A stretch of DNA of 64,000 nucleotides from Eleginops maclovinus (lineage: Eukaryota; Chordata; Actinopteri; Perciformes; Eleginopidae): the NCBI RefSeq assembly GCF_036324505.1, contig NC_086360.1:16653293-16717292 (forward strand). The letters run 5' to 3'. This document shows, one piece after another, positions 1-17,140 of the stretch; the stretch's first letter is position 1, and every line of letters starts with the position of its first letter. The translations under genes were made by a program, and so were the position numbers. Below the pieces are notes generated by a model. That model saw only the letters and a program-made list of their open reading frames with translations, searched no databases and was not told the origin of the DNA.

Positions 1-1036
1 TGAAACATAACATGTAAAAGGAATCGGAGTAGGATCATGCAGGACATCAGTGTTGTGCTGTGAATACAGAGCCTGACCTCAACTTGAGAACATTGCATTC
101 ACTGGGCACAAGTGTCCTGTGTCCCTAAGAGCTTGAGGGATGCTGATCTCTCATTCAGCTTTTCTGTGACACAGGGAAAGCAGAAAGAGAGACATAAATG
201 ATTATATTATAGGTATTAATGAAAAACACTGTTTTGAATCATATATAGTAACTTAGGATGGAAAAGATGTTTCTTACATGAAACATACCATTTTATATTT
301 AGCATCATCCACGATCCCTGTGATATATGTATTGTTTTAATACAAGAAATACATTTGCTATGGATAATTCTCAACCATATCTACTACAATAAGCCTTGGA
401 AAGCCAAGCAAACATGAATCCAATTTCGGTAAAAGCAGCTTTAATGTGTGTAGACAGGTAAAGCCATTATGACTCTGTTATCAGATGTCCTGCACATCTG
501 ATCAGTAAGACACAATTTGCAGTGAAACTCAAGCAGAGACTCAATTAAAAGAGCAATGTACATGCTGTGACATGCCCTGTGCATACAAAATCTAGCGAAT
601 CAAGTTAATTGGCACACGTTCTAATCAATGAAGTTTGAAGTTCATAAATCATGCAGAGTTCTTTTTTTTCAAGCCAAAGCTATAGCATCTATTCCAATCT
701 TTTTAGTATATTAAATTATAAACAAATAATTTTGCTCCTGCAGAGAGAGAAAGGGAAAAAGGAAGGTAAATGAAAAAAATAAATGAAGGTGAATGAGGCG
801 GAAAAAGGTGAAATTTAGTGGAATGGAGAGAAGGAGAAGAAAATAACTAAAAGGAGACTGATGAAGGAGAAGTTAATTAAGTCTTGTGTCAGCGAGGTGG
901 TATAAAGGTGGGGTTCACTGCCAGAGTCAGCAATAGTGGTGGTTATTTGGAGATTGATTGCCTAACAAAAAGGGCAGTAAATTAAGTACCACAAGTAAAA
1001 CTCATCAAGGGTCATTATATCAACCTGTGTACAGAA
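1..1036. other. Non-coding unique DNA, purine-rich patch
   Basis: No recognisable gene. The only structure is a purine-rich stretch at about 743-873 made of GAGA, AAGG and GGAGAAG words, interrupted by short AT blocks. The rest is ordinary AT-rich sequence. Confidence 0.6.
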
Positions 1037-2959
<1,923 letters not shown>

Positions 2960-3034
2960 TGTACCCTGCGACACTTCCAGTGCATCCTGGGATAGGTTCC
3001 CGCCTTTTGTGACTGTGAATAGGGTAAGTAAGTA
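2960..3034 (+). repeat. Fish interspersed-repeat fragment
   Basis: The words GTACCCTGC, then TGGGATAGGTTCCCGCC, then GACTGTGAATAGGGTAAG follow the order of a very common fish repeat, remembered as TGGGATAGGCTCCAGC...GACCCTGAACAGGATAAGCGG. This copy is short and diverged and lacks the usual ATGGATGG tail. The class (LINE 3' end or SINE tail) cannot be decided from this fragment. Confidence 0.5.
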
Positions 3035-3717
3035 TTAAACATAGATACACATAACAACTATTATTGAGTTTTTGGTGGCTTGTGATCAAAGATACTTCAT
3101 CTAGGAATGGGCCGTTGGAATGTTGTTTAGTGATAGTAGCAAAATAACACAAACACTTTAAAGACTTCACTTTTTTCCTCAATGTTCAGATTTTGTGGCA
3201 CATTTCTCTCTTGCCATCGTTTGAGGGATATTCATCATTTCTTCTTGTTCCTCAACTCACCATGTTGTTCATCTATTCAGCTCTGTCTCTCTGCATCACT
3301 TTGTTTTGTTTTTTTACTTTCAACCTTTTTTCTACCTCCATCTCCCGCTCTCCCTCACCACGTTATCTCTGATCCTGCGTGACAGGAGCCACTTTAAAGG
3401 TTTCTGTTGCTCCTGTTTTATGTAGGAAAGTACACACAGACACACACAACACAAACACTCAAACTAATGAATGTGTACATTTCTCCCTCACAGAAACACA
3501 CACAGACAATCTTAAATGTATGTGTTTTTATGTATTTTGTTTTTTCCCTTTTACTCTGTCCTTTGTCCAATCTCTACCTCTTCTGCACACATGAAGGACA
3601 ACACACAAATACACACATGGACCCACATACAGACACAAACATGCTTCCTGCTCCAGAGGCCCCAGAGCAACGCTGTTATCAGCACTCCACAGGAACAAAC
3701 CAATGACTCAGACTGTC

Positions 3718-3721
<4 letters not shown>
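3035..3721. other. Non-coding, pyrimidine- and CA-rich DNA
   Basis: No gene. A pyrimidine-rich stretch runs from about 3215 to 3370 (TTTTCTACCTCCATCTCCC-like). It is followed by interrupted ACACAC words at 3430-3640, which look like decayed dinucleotide repeat feeding into the pure TG tract downstream. Confidence 0.5.

Positions 3722-3755
<34 letters not shown>
3722..3755. repeat. (TG)17 microsatellite
   Basis: An uninterrupted TG tract of 34 bp. It sits among interrupted CA-rich words on both sides. Confidence 0.95.
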
Positions 3756-3756
<1 letters not shown>

Positions 3757-4128
3757 AATGTCTCAACAGCCAAGAGACTCACAGCTTCAGTCAGATGTCC
3801 CCAGCTCTCTCTGCTCTCAGAGCTCAGAGGACACAGTCACACACCTGGTCTGCACTCAGAGGGCTATTTCTCTCTGTTTTCCCAATGCACACACACACAC
3901 ATCTGCCACATCAGGAACTTGATATTTTTTGATAGCAATCTCCCAAAAATCTCTTCATCTCTCATTTTATTTTAAGGTGATGACTGCATGCAAAGCCAAC
4001 TTGTGCTGTATCCACACAAATGGAGCCAATCCTGTGTTAAAGGTTGGGTACACTTGTTTAGCTGTAGTTAAGGATAACAACATTTGATGAGTGTCCCTTT
4101 GTATACGTGTGCCGTTATGACAAAAAAA

Positions 4129-4350
4129 CAGGGATGCAAACTCATCGGGTATGAAAAAGGTGACTGACCCAAACCCCCTGCTCCAAGTTCACTACAGTCC
4201 AGTCTGTGCCAATCCTGTTGAAATTAGACCATCATCCCGGAGAAGTGGAGTTTAGCCGACAGAGGAGACAGGAAGAATTGAGCAAACAGCTTGCGACGTC
4301 ATGATGGCATCTAAAACAGCACGCGGTCACAGATTACTATCGCTCCCGCA
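4129..4350 (+). mobile_element. Possible 5' end of a hAT-like element
   Basis: The block opens with CAGGGATGCAAACTCAT after an A-run. This resembles hAT terminal repeats (CAGGG...) that I associate with fish hAT elements. I could not find the matching inverted end downstream, so it would be a one-ended relic. The right border is a guess. The weak evidence is limited to the terminal motif and a more GC-rich interior than its surroundings. Confidence 0.25.
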
Positions 4351-7300
4351 TTGGTGCATCATTTAGCATGAGCCTGCATTAAATTCTGTTGACTTAATAT
4401 GCAAGTCAAGTGGCTCCAAAACCTTGCTAAGAATCACTGACCACTGAGTGACCGCTACGTCTATTCCATCAGCGTTGTTACATGTGGGGATTCACCACAG
4501 GCAGAGGAACTGCGTTTAGTGAGATGAGTGCATTCTACTCTGAGTTCAGTTAAGGCACAGTCCCGAAAGCTCAAGATAGGAGAAAATTAACAACAGCGCA
4601 ACACTAGTCCTCTGATTGTACATAGGAGCCATATTTCCTGATTCCCCTCTGGGGGAAAGGGGGCAGGGCTGTACATGGGTAGGTTCAGAAGCAGGAAGAC
4701 AGAAACATTCAAAAAGCAGGTCAATTATATAAAAAAAAAGAGGATTTGCTCCTCCCAAATTGGAATGTATAAATAGGCATCCTTACTTTAGGCAAAACAT
4801 GTGCATCAATTATGCACAAAGACAGTACTTAAATGAGAAATCTCACCCTCCCCTTAAAGCATTTTTACCCCAAAAAAATCAGATTTTTTTTCTGCATGTA
4901 TTGTTTTTGTATTGTTTTCAACTAGACAGTGAACTGAGATAGCCTCACAATAATCACCCTGTGGTGCTAAGAAATGTTTTTGGGTGGCACAACAGAATGA
5001 GTGCATGTGTCAGCACACTGTGGGATGCCAGAACAAAGTGAGAAAATATAAACAAACCAACAAAAAAGTATGAGTCAAGAGTGGGAGGATGATAAAAAAA
5101 AAAAAAATGAAAAAAGAAAAATCACACAATTTAGTAACATTCAGAAAATACCAGCTCTCTGAAGACGACCTCACTGTAATATTGCACTTCCCTTCCCTTA
5201 AAGCATGATGAATTATTCACAATATGCTTGTGAGTTACTCAACAATGCACACACAACAATGCTTTGTTTGGCTCATCCACATGCTCAAGTCTGGTGGACT
5301 TTGCTACCTGTAACAATAAAGAGGTAAAATGTTCTGTATGATTTAATTACATGGTAAAGAAGAAAAAAATAATTTGAATGTTTACTGCATGAGGGATTCA
5401 ATAAGGAAAGGAATCAATATGGCTGACAACCATGGATTATAGCATGAAGCCCACGTTGGGTCAGAGTTTAAAAGACCACCTGCAGATAAGATGACTAAAC
5501 ACCTGAACAAAGTACAGGGAAACAATGGCAAGTCTGTTCCTGCTTGGAAAACCCATTTCTCAGTGACACATTCCATTCAAACACAACACACAGATGCTTT
5601 CGCAAAGGAGCAACAGAGGAAAAGTTGAAGGTAAAAAATGTAATGAACAAATCCATTGTTTTCAAAGTCTCATTATTAAATCGTTATTTATGCTACCATT
5701 GCTGCCTGGGTTTTGACCTCTTCAAAGCATTTCTCCATGTTTACACCCTAGAGGAAGGTAAAGTTGAGCCAAAGTGCAAAGTCTTATACTCAGTTGTTCT
5801 CACATCTTGAAATGATATGAATTATTATTCAACAGTATGTGCATCCAAAACACAATCCCTATGCACCTCTAGTGTATTGACTTTCCTCAAAAAACTAGGA
5901 TTATTTCATCACATTGCTGTGCATCCAAGGAATATCAATCCTTATCCTAGAGTACTATAGCTTGATGTGATGTTTTTTGGAGTGCGGTAAGGTAACAGAT
6001 AATTTGTTCATTTATTTTGGTCCTTTTTGATATATTTATGTATGCTAGCCCAAAACCTGTTAAGTTGCACAGCAAGAAGTAAGAAACAGCATACAGAATA
6101 TTGTGGATCAGAGTGCTAAAGGACTTGTTCTGCTTTGAGTGTTTACCTCGTATAACAAGCCATTACTTTTTATTACTCTGTTTTGTCCATGGTAATTTGA
6201 TTTGGGAGGCTGAATGGGTGATATAGTCAGGTCTGTTCTAGTGTGTGTAGCCTGGGGGGACTGAAGGGGAGAGCATGTCAGCGGGAGAGAAGCAACAAGA
6301 GATGGAGACTGAGAGGGGAAGAGTGAGCAGCTGAGTGGAAGAGAAAGACAAAATTACGAAAAATCAGATCGACGGCTTGCGCAGTTGATAGGAAAACAGA
6401 ATGAAAGAATGCAGCAAAAACAGACTGTGGAGTCGGAGCAGAGAGAGACAAAGCTGACGGGTGTTGATGGGAAACAGACTGCTGACCTTTTTCCCCTGAA
6501 CTCTGACCTCCTCTGTTGCTCTAACAGGAAGTGTGCCCCTCTGCTGACAGGAAATAGACTTATAACCTCTGGATTTATGGGAGTCAGTAGTATCTTTGTC
6601 TAATTACAATGTCTGGATTTATAGGAGTCTGTGTTAATTTCCCAAGAGAGGGAAAGACCCTCAGGATATCGTTGACATTTTAGTTGTGATGGGTATATTG
6701 AATGACTTTGTTGTAATCGTGACAGTTATTAGCCATTACAATTAAGTATAGATGTCATTCGTTTCTCATAAATCACAAATTGTTTTCGATGTAACATTTT
6801 TAAAGACTTGATGTTTTTCAAAGAAATGTTTATAAAGCCAAAGTTTGTGTTAGTGAACAGAAGGCTGTAGCTAATTTAGGTAAAACTGGGCATGTGGCGT
6901 TAGCTATTGGTTTGGCTTGCCTTTAACTGAGCTGGCTTAGAGAACAGAAAGTGTGATAAAGCAAAGCGATCTATTACTTTTTGTTCTTTGTTTATCTTAC
7001 TGAATAATACTATTGATTTGATTTAATTACAAATTGAAGCTAGAACTTTTCTAGACAAAATAAGTTTACTTTTGATTCCGTTTAACAAATGTTTGCTAGG
7101 CTTTTTTGTTGATTAGATTGTCTCTGTAAAAAGGTTTGGATAGCGTTTACTGGGGACTTTGTAGTTTTTACAAAGGAAACTGTCTGGCAGCAGGGGAGAG
7201 GGAGTCAGAGAATAAAGGACGAGAGGGTCGGCGAGAAAGGGAGAGATGACACTTAGACATGTGCACAGTCTGTGAGCTTGGCAATAAACAGCAAAGTGGA

Positions 7301-8187
7301 AGTCTCATGGAGACACAACACAAAGCTGTTCAATTAGATTTCAGCAGCATTGCCTCAGACCCAATACAGAGGCGAAGGACCCTTGCTGATTGCAATCAGT
7401 CAGAGTGGCAGGAAAATTAGATTACCATTACACATAACAACGATTGAATGAGTTTCCTTCCCTTCCTTTTTTCATTATTTTATAATATTATTGGCTTTCA
7501 AAAGGTAAATATAAGTATATAAAATATAACACCAAATTCAGTATGATGGTGATGATATTTTGAGGCTTTTTTGACTTACAGTGAATGTAGCAGATGTTTT
7601 AGAAGACGAGATTTGATTATGTCTGTAGAGTGCATATTGTTCTTTTGAAGCAGACTATGTGACTTCCTGAGAGTACACAAACTAAGTTACTGAGTTTGTG
7701 TTCGAAAGGCAAAGCTCTCTCAATCATCTAAAGAGCTCTGCAAACACTGTTAGGGGAGGTGAGTATGAAAAACGCGCACAGCTACCTTTTTTTTTTTCAG
7801 GAACACAGAATCATACTTGTTGCTATGGATACCATTTGAAGCTATAACTACTCTAATATAAGTCATTAACATATTCAAGTTCCCTCCACCTGATGCAGAC
7901 GGTGTCTCTGGCATGATAATTTGTTCATTATAGGGTGAGGATGAATATGAAGCGACTGTGTGAATGTAACCTATCATCATCTAACGGTAGTCAGTTCAAT
8001 AAATCCATATGTTCAGAGGATTGTATAGGCAGACGCAGGGACCTGCATGGAGAGCTGAACGATTCAACATCCAACAAACTCATTATAGAAATCCCAGTAG
8101 TTTTATTATGTATTTTTTATCAATATAGGAGACCATTTGAGTGAATTGCAAAGCCGATTCTTTGCATTTATTCCTATGGATTATGTC
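4351..8187. other. Non-coding unique DNA
   Basis: No recognisable exon or full element. Minor features are a 13-A run near 5094-5106, a purine-rich patch at about 7186-7250, and a small local duplication in which CTGGATTTAT(G/A)GGAGTC occurs at about 6568 and 6613. Open frames here are short and unrelated to families I know. Confidence 0.5.
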
Positions 8188-8191
8188 TTAG

Positions 8192-8841
8192 AGCGGCCAT
8201 AGAATGCATCTATCTGGTATTTTAAATTGTTCTCTGATGTCTACAAAGAAAGTATATAACTTTGGTTGATCCAAAACATTTTCAGATGTGGTTTTAGAGG
8301 CCCATTTACAACCCTATGATTTGGTCCTAGAATGAAACAAGATGATTTGCCTTATTATGGGTCGCTTTTTAATAATTATGATGAGCTCTGCTCTGATTGG
8401 CCGGATTACAAGGAGCAATCCATGGCTGCCTGAGAGTCCACAGTAGTAAGTGAAGTTTGCGAAATTGTGAGAGATGAACCATGGAGGCTATTGGCATCCA
8501 ACCTTACATGTTTGAGCCTTTATCTGAGGAGGAAACCGAGGAATTTGAAGAACAGCCAGTTGGTCGGAGATTGGAGAGCAACGTTACAGAGTGGTAAGTG
8601 TTAGAATTAGTGTTTCCAGCAGCTGGTGTATGCAAATGTTGGGGCTGGACTACCGTGTGTTACGTCACACACAGGGATTGTTGTAACCCGCCCGGTTTAC
8701 TGCTGTGATACGCATATTCATGATTTGCACGTGAAGGAGGAAACAATGGTGTTTGAGGTTCATGGTATGTCAGTTCAATGTACCGAACTCTCCTTATTCA
8801 ACTATGCCAAGGTAAATACAGTTTTCCATTCTATGGCACCT
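8192..8841 (+). mobile_element. Kolobok-like non-autonomous DNA transposon (copy 1)
   Basis: The left end reads AGCGGCCATAGAATG and the right end, reverse-complemented, AGGTGCCATAGAATG, so the termini are imperfect inverted repeats sharing GCCATAGAATG. The flanks are TTAG (8188-8191) and TTAC (8842-8845), each one change from TTAA. A TTAA target and AG-starting ends fit the Kolobok superfamily; piggyBac also uses TTAA, but its ends differ. The interior carries one recognisable exon (8481-8593) preceded by CTCTGATTGGCC, which also precedes the related exon in the 22.95-kb element on its own strand. No transposase is present. Confidence 0.6.
8481..8593 (+). pseudogene. Transposon-borne first exon with PYMFEP motif
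   Basis: ATG at 8481 sits in a good Kozak context (GAACCATGG). About 37 codons follow, beginning MEAIGIQPYMFEPLSEEETE, an acidic segment, and ending RLESNVTE plus the first two bases of the next codon. The exon ends at a consensus splice donor, G|GTAAGTG, at 8594; reading through gives Trp then a stop. In fish proteins with a P2X7-C-terminal-like cysteine-rich domain I recall a PYMFEP start followed by a Trp-Cys junction, so this is probably exon 1 of such an element-encoded protein. The following cysteine-rich exon is not visible here. A homologous exon lies on the minus strand at 23541-23663. Confidence 0.55.
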
Positions 8842-8845
8842 TTAC

Positions 8846-9097
8846 ATGTTTGAAATAAATTATGTTTATACAAATGAAAAAAATGTGTTTTTCAGATGAT
8901 TAAAAGATTTGAAAAAAGATTGAAATAGCACAGAATAATCAAAGGGAACTGTGTTGATTCAGTTGAGCCTCTCAGTGCTTTCTACCAGATTGTGAACCTA
9001 CACAAACAGGTTTCACAAATTCTGTTTTAAATTACAGTATAAAAGAAACCTCTTATGGTATTTTTTGTATTTCTTGTAAACCAAAACTGAATAGGTA
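8846..9097. other. Short non-coding spacer
   Basis: AT-rich DNA with no recognised feature between the Kolobok-like element and the telomere-like motif. Confidence 0.5.
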
Positions 9098-9115
9098 TTA
9101 GGGTTAGGGTTAGGG
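9098..9115 (+). repeat. Interstitial telomere-like (TTAGGG)3
   Basis: Three perfect tandem copies of the vertebrate telomere unit. It is too short to indicate a fusion point and could arise by chance or by end-repair. Two CCCTAA units also occur at about 41825-41836. Confidence 0.85.
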
Positions 9116-9337
9116 TCAAGTATTGTATTGTTCATATTTAAAAATCATAGTTTTTAACAAAATCCCAATGAAGCTGATTCCTCTGCACATACGTTTAACA
9201 CTGTTCTCGTTTCCCTAATTTGGGGACACTAACTTCTTGAACTCCCACTCTTTGATGGTAGTGTCAACACTCTTGTCAGTGTGTATTTAATCTTGAGAAA
9301 CTCATTTCCACAATCAGTCTCCCTTCACAAAAGCAAT

Positions 9338-9354
9338 GGGGGGGGGGGGGGGGG
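9338..9354 (+). repeat. 17-base G homopolymer
   Basis: An unbroken run of 17 G. It can form a G-quadruplex and is a likely site of sequencing or replication slippage, so its length in the assembly may be unreliable. Confidence 0.95.
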
Positions 9355-11476
<2,122 letters not shown>

Positions 11477-14400
11477 AGTCTCTTAATTTCTTCTTTTTGA
11501 TGTATTATATGAATATATTATCAGCAAATTCCTGCACAATAATCAGCACTTTCTTTTGTGTGTTTGTATCTCTCTTTATGGGGTTAAGAAAGAGTAGAGG
11601 GGTGTTTTTCATGTTTAAAATAGATGTTCAAGTGGGAATATATTACAAATGTATATACATGTATAGATGTTGGTTGTAATTGTAAAATGATTTGGCAATA
11701 TCGTTCAGCACTGGGGATATTAACCAGACCCAGGAAAAATCCCCAGATCACAAACACTAATGATTACCCTACCATGGCACATACTTGGTGGCCCCCAAAC
11801 ACAAACATACACTGAGGCAAACCCCCTCACATCCACCCATACTGCTGCAGGCACCCCAAGTGAAATGTACTGATGAAAAGACCATGAAACTGGCTTAATA
11901 AGACTAATTCACACATGCATACAATGGTCACACTAACTCTTTCACACAATATAAAGAGCTCTCTCACCCTCTAATACCAGGCAAAAGAATTAAACATGAC
12001 CATATGCGCTTCTAAAACAAAAGAGGCCAGCTGAGCTCTTTGTTTCAGCCCTGTTACAGATGTCGCTAATGTGCCACCCCATTACACACAGATACAGGAA
12101 GATGTGCACGCACACGCAATCTTAGACATCTACACGTAAAAATGTGCAAGTATTTGAAGCGGCACAACCACAGAGACACTCAGCCACTTTCATAATGAAC
12201 TTGTCACGCTGAAAAATTAGCTCAGGGCTAAAGGTCAGACATATATTAATGCTCGTCATTTAACTAAACAAAGCAAACAAATCAAAGTTGACTCTTTTAA
12301 GCACATACAATAGCTTTCCATAATTGCAGATTTGCATATTCCAGATGGTACATGTGAGGTAAAGTCTTAAACAAAGTAAAGGTTAATTAACTTAATATAG
12401 ACACGTTATCAAGCTCTAAACATGCACAGAGACTGGTGATTTCTGTGGGTTTTCTTTTAATAAGTGCATGTGATGTTGTGTCCTAGCTCCAAAAAACTAT
12501 TATTGTTACAGGTAAAAATCACATATAATAAGAAAATAGTCAATTTAAGAAAATGTTATGAAAAAGTTGGCCAAGAATTGTGCCCTGCAGTAAGCATTTG
12601 GTTAATGGTGAATTTATAGTTTTGCTCTGAAAAGAATGGTCATAATCAAACCAAAACAACAAGAAACAAGATCATTGTATTGTACTTAAGTAAGCCAACA
12701 GTAGAGATGTGTACCTGCAAATGATTTTATTCTAATGTGTACTAATCAGCACAAGAGAAATCAAGTGGAAAACTTTCTAGGACTGTGATTTTTTCAGACT
12801 TTAAATCTGCACGTAAGTAAATATATGTTTATGTTGGTACAGTGCCTGTTTTAGTCCAAAGTTAGCTCTTAAAAGCTTTTGTATTATCGTCTCACCAGCA
12901 ATGAAAACAAGCTTATAAATCAGCCTTTGTCAAACTGCAGCTGTTGCTACATTGCTCTGGAAGGAACAGACTTTAACCTTGTCACCTAACCACTCTGCAG
13001 GTCAATTTGCAGACGCTAAAGTAGGATACAGTTACTGTCCGATATTTATAAAGCCTGTACAAGGATTGGTTTGGATTGACTACCCAACACAGAATCTACA
13101 GGATCGAGGCAAGGGCCTTGCATATCCAACAAGGTATCCCTATAGCTTTACTAACGAAAACAAGTGCAATGGTGTCCATGATGAAAAAATGCTCCATGCG
13201 TCCCAAAAAAAAAGCATGTAGAGGATTACTACAATATGTTCAACTATTGTGTGATATGTTAAAACTATTATTTTGCACTTTGTCCCAAAAAACCAACAAG
13301 AAACAACTAAAAAAATGAGTTAGTGTAGCTTTTTCATGTAGTTGATTTTGATGAAAAAAGTTATTTAGCTCAGTTGTTAAAGCAAAGTCACAATTGGAGT
13401 GAAGAAATACAGTATATTGATTCATAGCATGTAACCACTGAGCTTGGCACAAGCCTGAGGATAGTGACCTGTGATGGTAGCCTCAGAGCTTAGTGTTAGA
13501 GAGTGATGCATGAAGCTGAGGAGGCATCCAGCTGCTAGTTCAATAAAAGAAGATCGCCTCCTCAGAAAGGCCAAAAAGGTTTTTTGAAAGCATGAGCAAG
13601 AGGAATGAAATTGTTCTCTTTTAAAAACGTAGTGGTAAATTATGTTCACAAGCATGTAAATGTGTCCAAGGAGGTTATTAATTTTAAATTGAACACCGCT
13701 GTTCACATTTAAAAATTCCACTTTCTCTCCGGCTAAAGCTGAAATGAAGACAAGGATGTTGAGGTCAGCGCTCTGATAGACAGCTGCGCCCCACAAAATG
13801 CATCAGCCTCATTACTTTGATCACAGCGAATCAACTTGCTGTCAGGAAATGTTTGAATTAATGTATTTTTTAAAGTTTTTCTTCTTGTTGTTTTTGGACA
13901 TTATTCCTATGTATATTCCACACCACACTGTGCAAGGATTGGAGTATGAATAATTACTTAGATAGGACCAGTGCATGTTTAAACTTGGTGAATTTGGCAG
14001 TGATTGGTCTTTGCATCGCTCTCCCGTACACTAAGCTGCCAGTTCATTAGGTAAACCTAGCAAAAACGAATGAAGTCTGCGTACAACATCACCACAATAA
14101 ATTATAGCTTTATGAAGGTTATAATGATCAGTTTGTTCTCAAACTGTTTTAGAGAGATAATAATTCAACTTTATGACCATTTTGGTTTGCAGTTTATGTT
14201 TCTGTCACCATTACACTGTAGAGGAGTGTTTCTAATATTCAGACCACTTTTAGTGATATAAATGGGTGCACAACACACGAGAGGACTCTAGAGAAAACCA
14301 AATGAAGTGGGAGAAAACTTCTTGCATGCTTGGATACATGCCATACACCACAGAGGAGCTGAAATGTTGGATATTTCGAATAGCCGGCATTCTGTTACAA

Positions 14401-16953
14401 ATGGTAGAATAAAAAAGGTGATAGAAAAAGTAAGAATACAATTGAATGGTTAATTAAATGACATGTGTGTTACCTTGCCATGCCTCGACGCGGATACAAA
14501 GAAAATCTGTTGAAAAATAAGAAAAATGAATTGCCTTTTTTTTCATTTGATCTGAGATCTTTCCAGTATCGCTCAGGCTGAGGACATTTATCAGCACTTT
14601 GGCCTGCTCTTATGTAAATACTAAATGTAAAACCTTATAAAAACAAACAAAGCTGAATCTGCTGAGCCAAACCACCTTCAATCCATTAGTCTTGATGTGT
14701 GTGAAAGTGTATTTTGATCATTTTCAGTTGAAGTCAAGGCCGGTGCAAACAATCATGGTTCACAGGCTAGGCCACCGTGCTTCAACCCCACACACAGAAC
14801 AACATCAGACCCAAACAGACACACAGAAACATAAAATAATGTCTCTTTGTCTCATTTTGACGTCATAATCTCCACTGTACTGTGATCAGTAAAACGTTTA
14901 GCTTTTTGTAACAAAATAGCGATCAGGTCATTTCCAAATTGCCATGAGCAGTTAGCTGAAGGGCGTTTATATCGGTTGTCCTTATTAAATGATCATATAC
15001 ACAATCCAATAGTCTCGTGCTTCTTTGTTATATGTTTGCTAACACACATACACTGTTATTTTTTTGTCTTTGTTTTATGTCTTCCAGTCATTTTCCTATC
15101 ATTGCTCTTCTCCTGGTTTCTAACTTTTTGCTGTACTGCAGGAAATTAATATGGAAGGGCTGTGTGTTTGCCATTTGAATTGCTGCAGGGCACTTATGGG
15201 TATTGTAATATGTTTTTCGCATAATACATATACTACACATCATAGCTATATCTGCAGTCACATTCAACAGGAAGGATTTAAAAGGACCTTGAATCTCAGT
15301 CTCTGTATCCAGGCAACAGTGACTGTAATTTACATTTAACTCAGCTGCTTCATCTTGGACATATACTGTACATGCTAAAGAAGGCCCTGTGGTACTATTA
15401 TAAATAGTTTTACTGTCACGTTGAAGCTAATTAATATCCCTTAAACATTCATTTGTATTAGCATTCAGTGAATAAGGCTGTCAAAAAAGCAATCAGATGT
15501 TGATACAGTTCTGAAAAAAATTTTATGATGAAAAAACCCTCTATTGGCTCAAAGACAGTCTTGTTGAGGGAATTACGTTCAACTATATCAGATAGAAACA
15601 AAGCACATTGTCTGCATATTTTCAAACATCACATCAAAGAGTGCTATACATTTTAAAAACAATGCGAGAAAATAAATGGACAAGGGCGCTTAAGACACGC
15701 ACAATATGTCGGTTCAAAAACGTAATTTTCAATGCAATTTTATTACAAAGTTTGATTTGAATTAGGAGTATGCACACTCAGGATTTATGCTGGCTCAAAA
15801 ATGTGGCAGGGTTGATACCATGATCATGTGTATACACGTGCATGTGCACAATTCTGTGTAGCCTTCAACTTAGTCAGGAAAACTGTTGAGGAGTAGTTAA
15901 AAATGATATGAGTAAGGGAAATGAGAACTGACATAGACAAGGTTTTTTTTTTTTTCTTGAAGTGTACTGATCGCAGATACTCATATACTTAAAGGTTTGT
16001 ACCATTTTCGATATGCTGCCAACACATTATTTATACAAAATGTACATTTCCGGTTTTTGAAGCATTTACTAGAAAAAAATGGATGGACAAAACTCTAATG
16101 TTTACAATATTTATTGACTGTATCATGGTGTGTGTGCTTATGTTTGGGTGTGCAGAAGGAGTGGGGAAGATTCAGGTCTTCTTCCTTCTGGCATCTTTTG
16201 AACTGTATGAAGGTCGGTCAGGCCTGAGAGACATGACACAGTTACAGTGGAGGCTAAAGCAGAAGACCAGCTGACTTTCTCACCCCTCAGCTGTGGTTTG
16301 CCCATCCATCTGTGGCTTTTAGTTCAGCAAGTGTGGGTGGAGGAAGAGAAGAAAAATGAAGATGAAGAGGAGGAACACTAGACAGAAGAAGCATGGAGTT
16401 GCGGAGGAGTGAATAGAAATGAAAAGTAGAGAAGGTATAATAAGTAAGTGAAAATAAAGCAAGGGAGCCTGATTTCTCTGAATCTATCAACTCAGGCATA
16501 ATTTCTCAGTGATTCTCAATTCATAAAAAAAAGAGGAAAGAAAGCCCAGTGCCAAGGCCAAAGGAGCATTCAAATGCTGCTTGGATGATACAGTTTCCCG
16601 AATGGTTCTTCTAGCTTTAGTGTGTTCATGAGCTTTAATTCATGTGGAAAAAACATTGAGGCTGAGAAAAGTTGTTGTAGGCATATTTTATTGGGAGTGT
16701 TTCCAGTATTTGTGTGACAACGAAGAGCCACTAAAGGATGTTCTATCTTGAGGGCGTGGGTGGTTTATCTGATTATTATAAAACCAAATTAATGAAGAAC
16801 AGAAATGTAGCTTATGTATCCAACTAATGATTTGGATGTGCCTGAAAATTATTGGATTCTTCCTTGCTCTATGTTAGACCTCTTACACAAAATGTAATTA
16901 AAATTAGGCTAGCAGTTATTTTGTAATCCTGCTGATAGACAAAGAGTGGAAGA
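11477..16953. other. Long AT-rich non-coding stretch
   Basis: I searched this 5.5 kb on both strands and recognised no exon, tRNA or mobile-element end. Frames of 60-124 codons lack splice context or family motifs. A 12-T run occurs near 15945. Confidence 0.5.
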
Positions 16954-17135
16954 CAGGGTTTTTTCTAGAAAAATATAGTACGAGGGCAATACTGTGGCGC
17001 AGATCTTGTAAACAAGATATATAAATTCTCGCCAGAACATGACACATTACACAAGATGACACAGCGGACGTAATCAACAACGCAACGTTGTAGCACCTTA
17101 AAAACAACTGACAACCTGCTTTAGACAAAACCCTG
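16954..17135. mobile_element. 182-bp hAT-like MITE, 5-bp target duplication
   Basis: The left end reads CAGGGTTTTTTCTA and the right end, reverse-complemented, CAGGGTTTTGTCTA (13 of 14 identical). The pentamer GAAGA directly flanks both sides (16949-16953 and 17136-17140). The CAGGG terminus suggests hAT, but classical hAT duplications are 8 bp; the flank fits a 5-bp subgroup better. No coding capacity. A second element with the same CAGGGTTT start lies at 26533-26876. Confidence 0.6.
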
Positions 17136-17140
17136 GAAGA

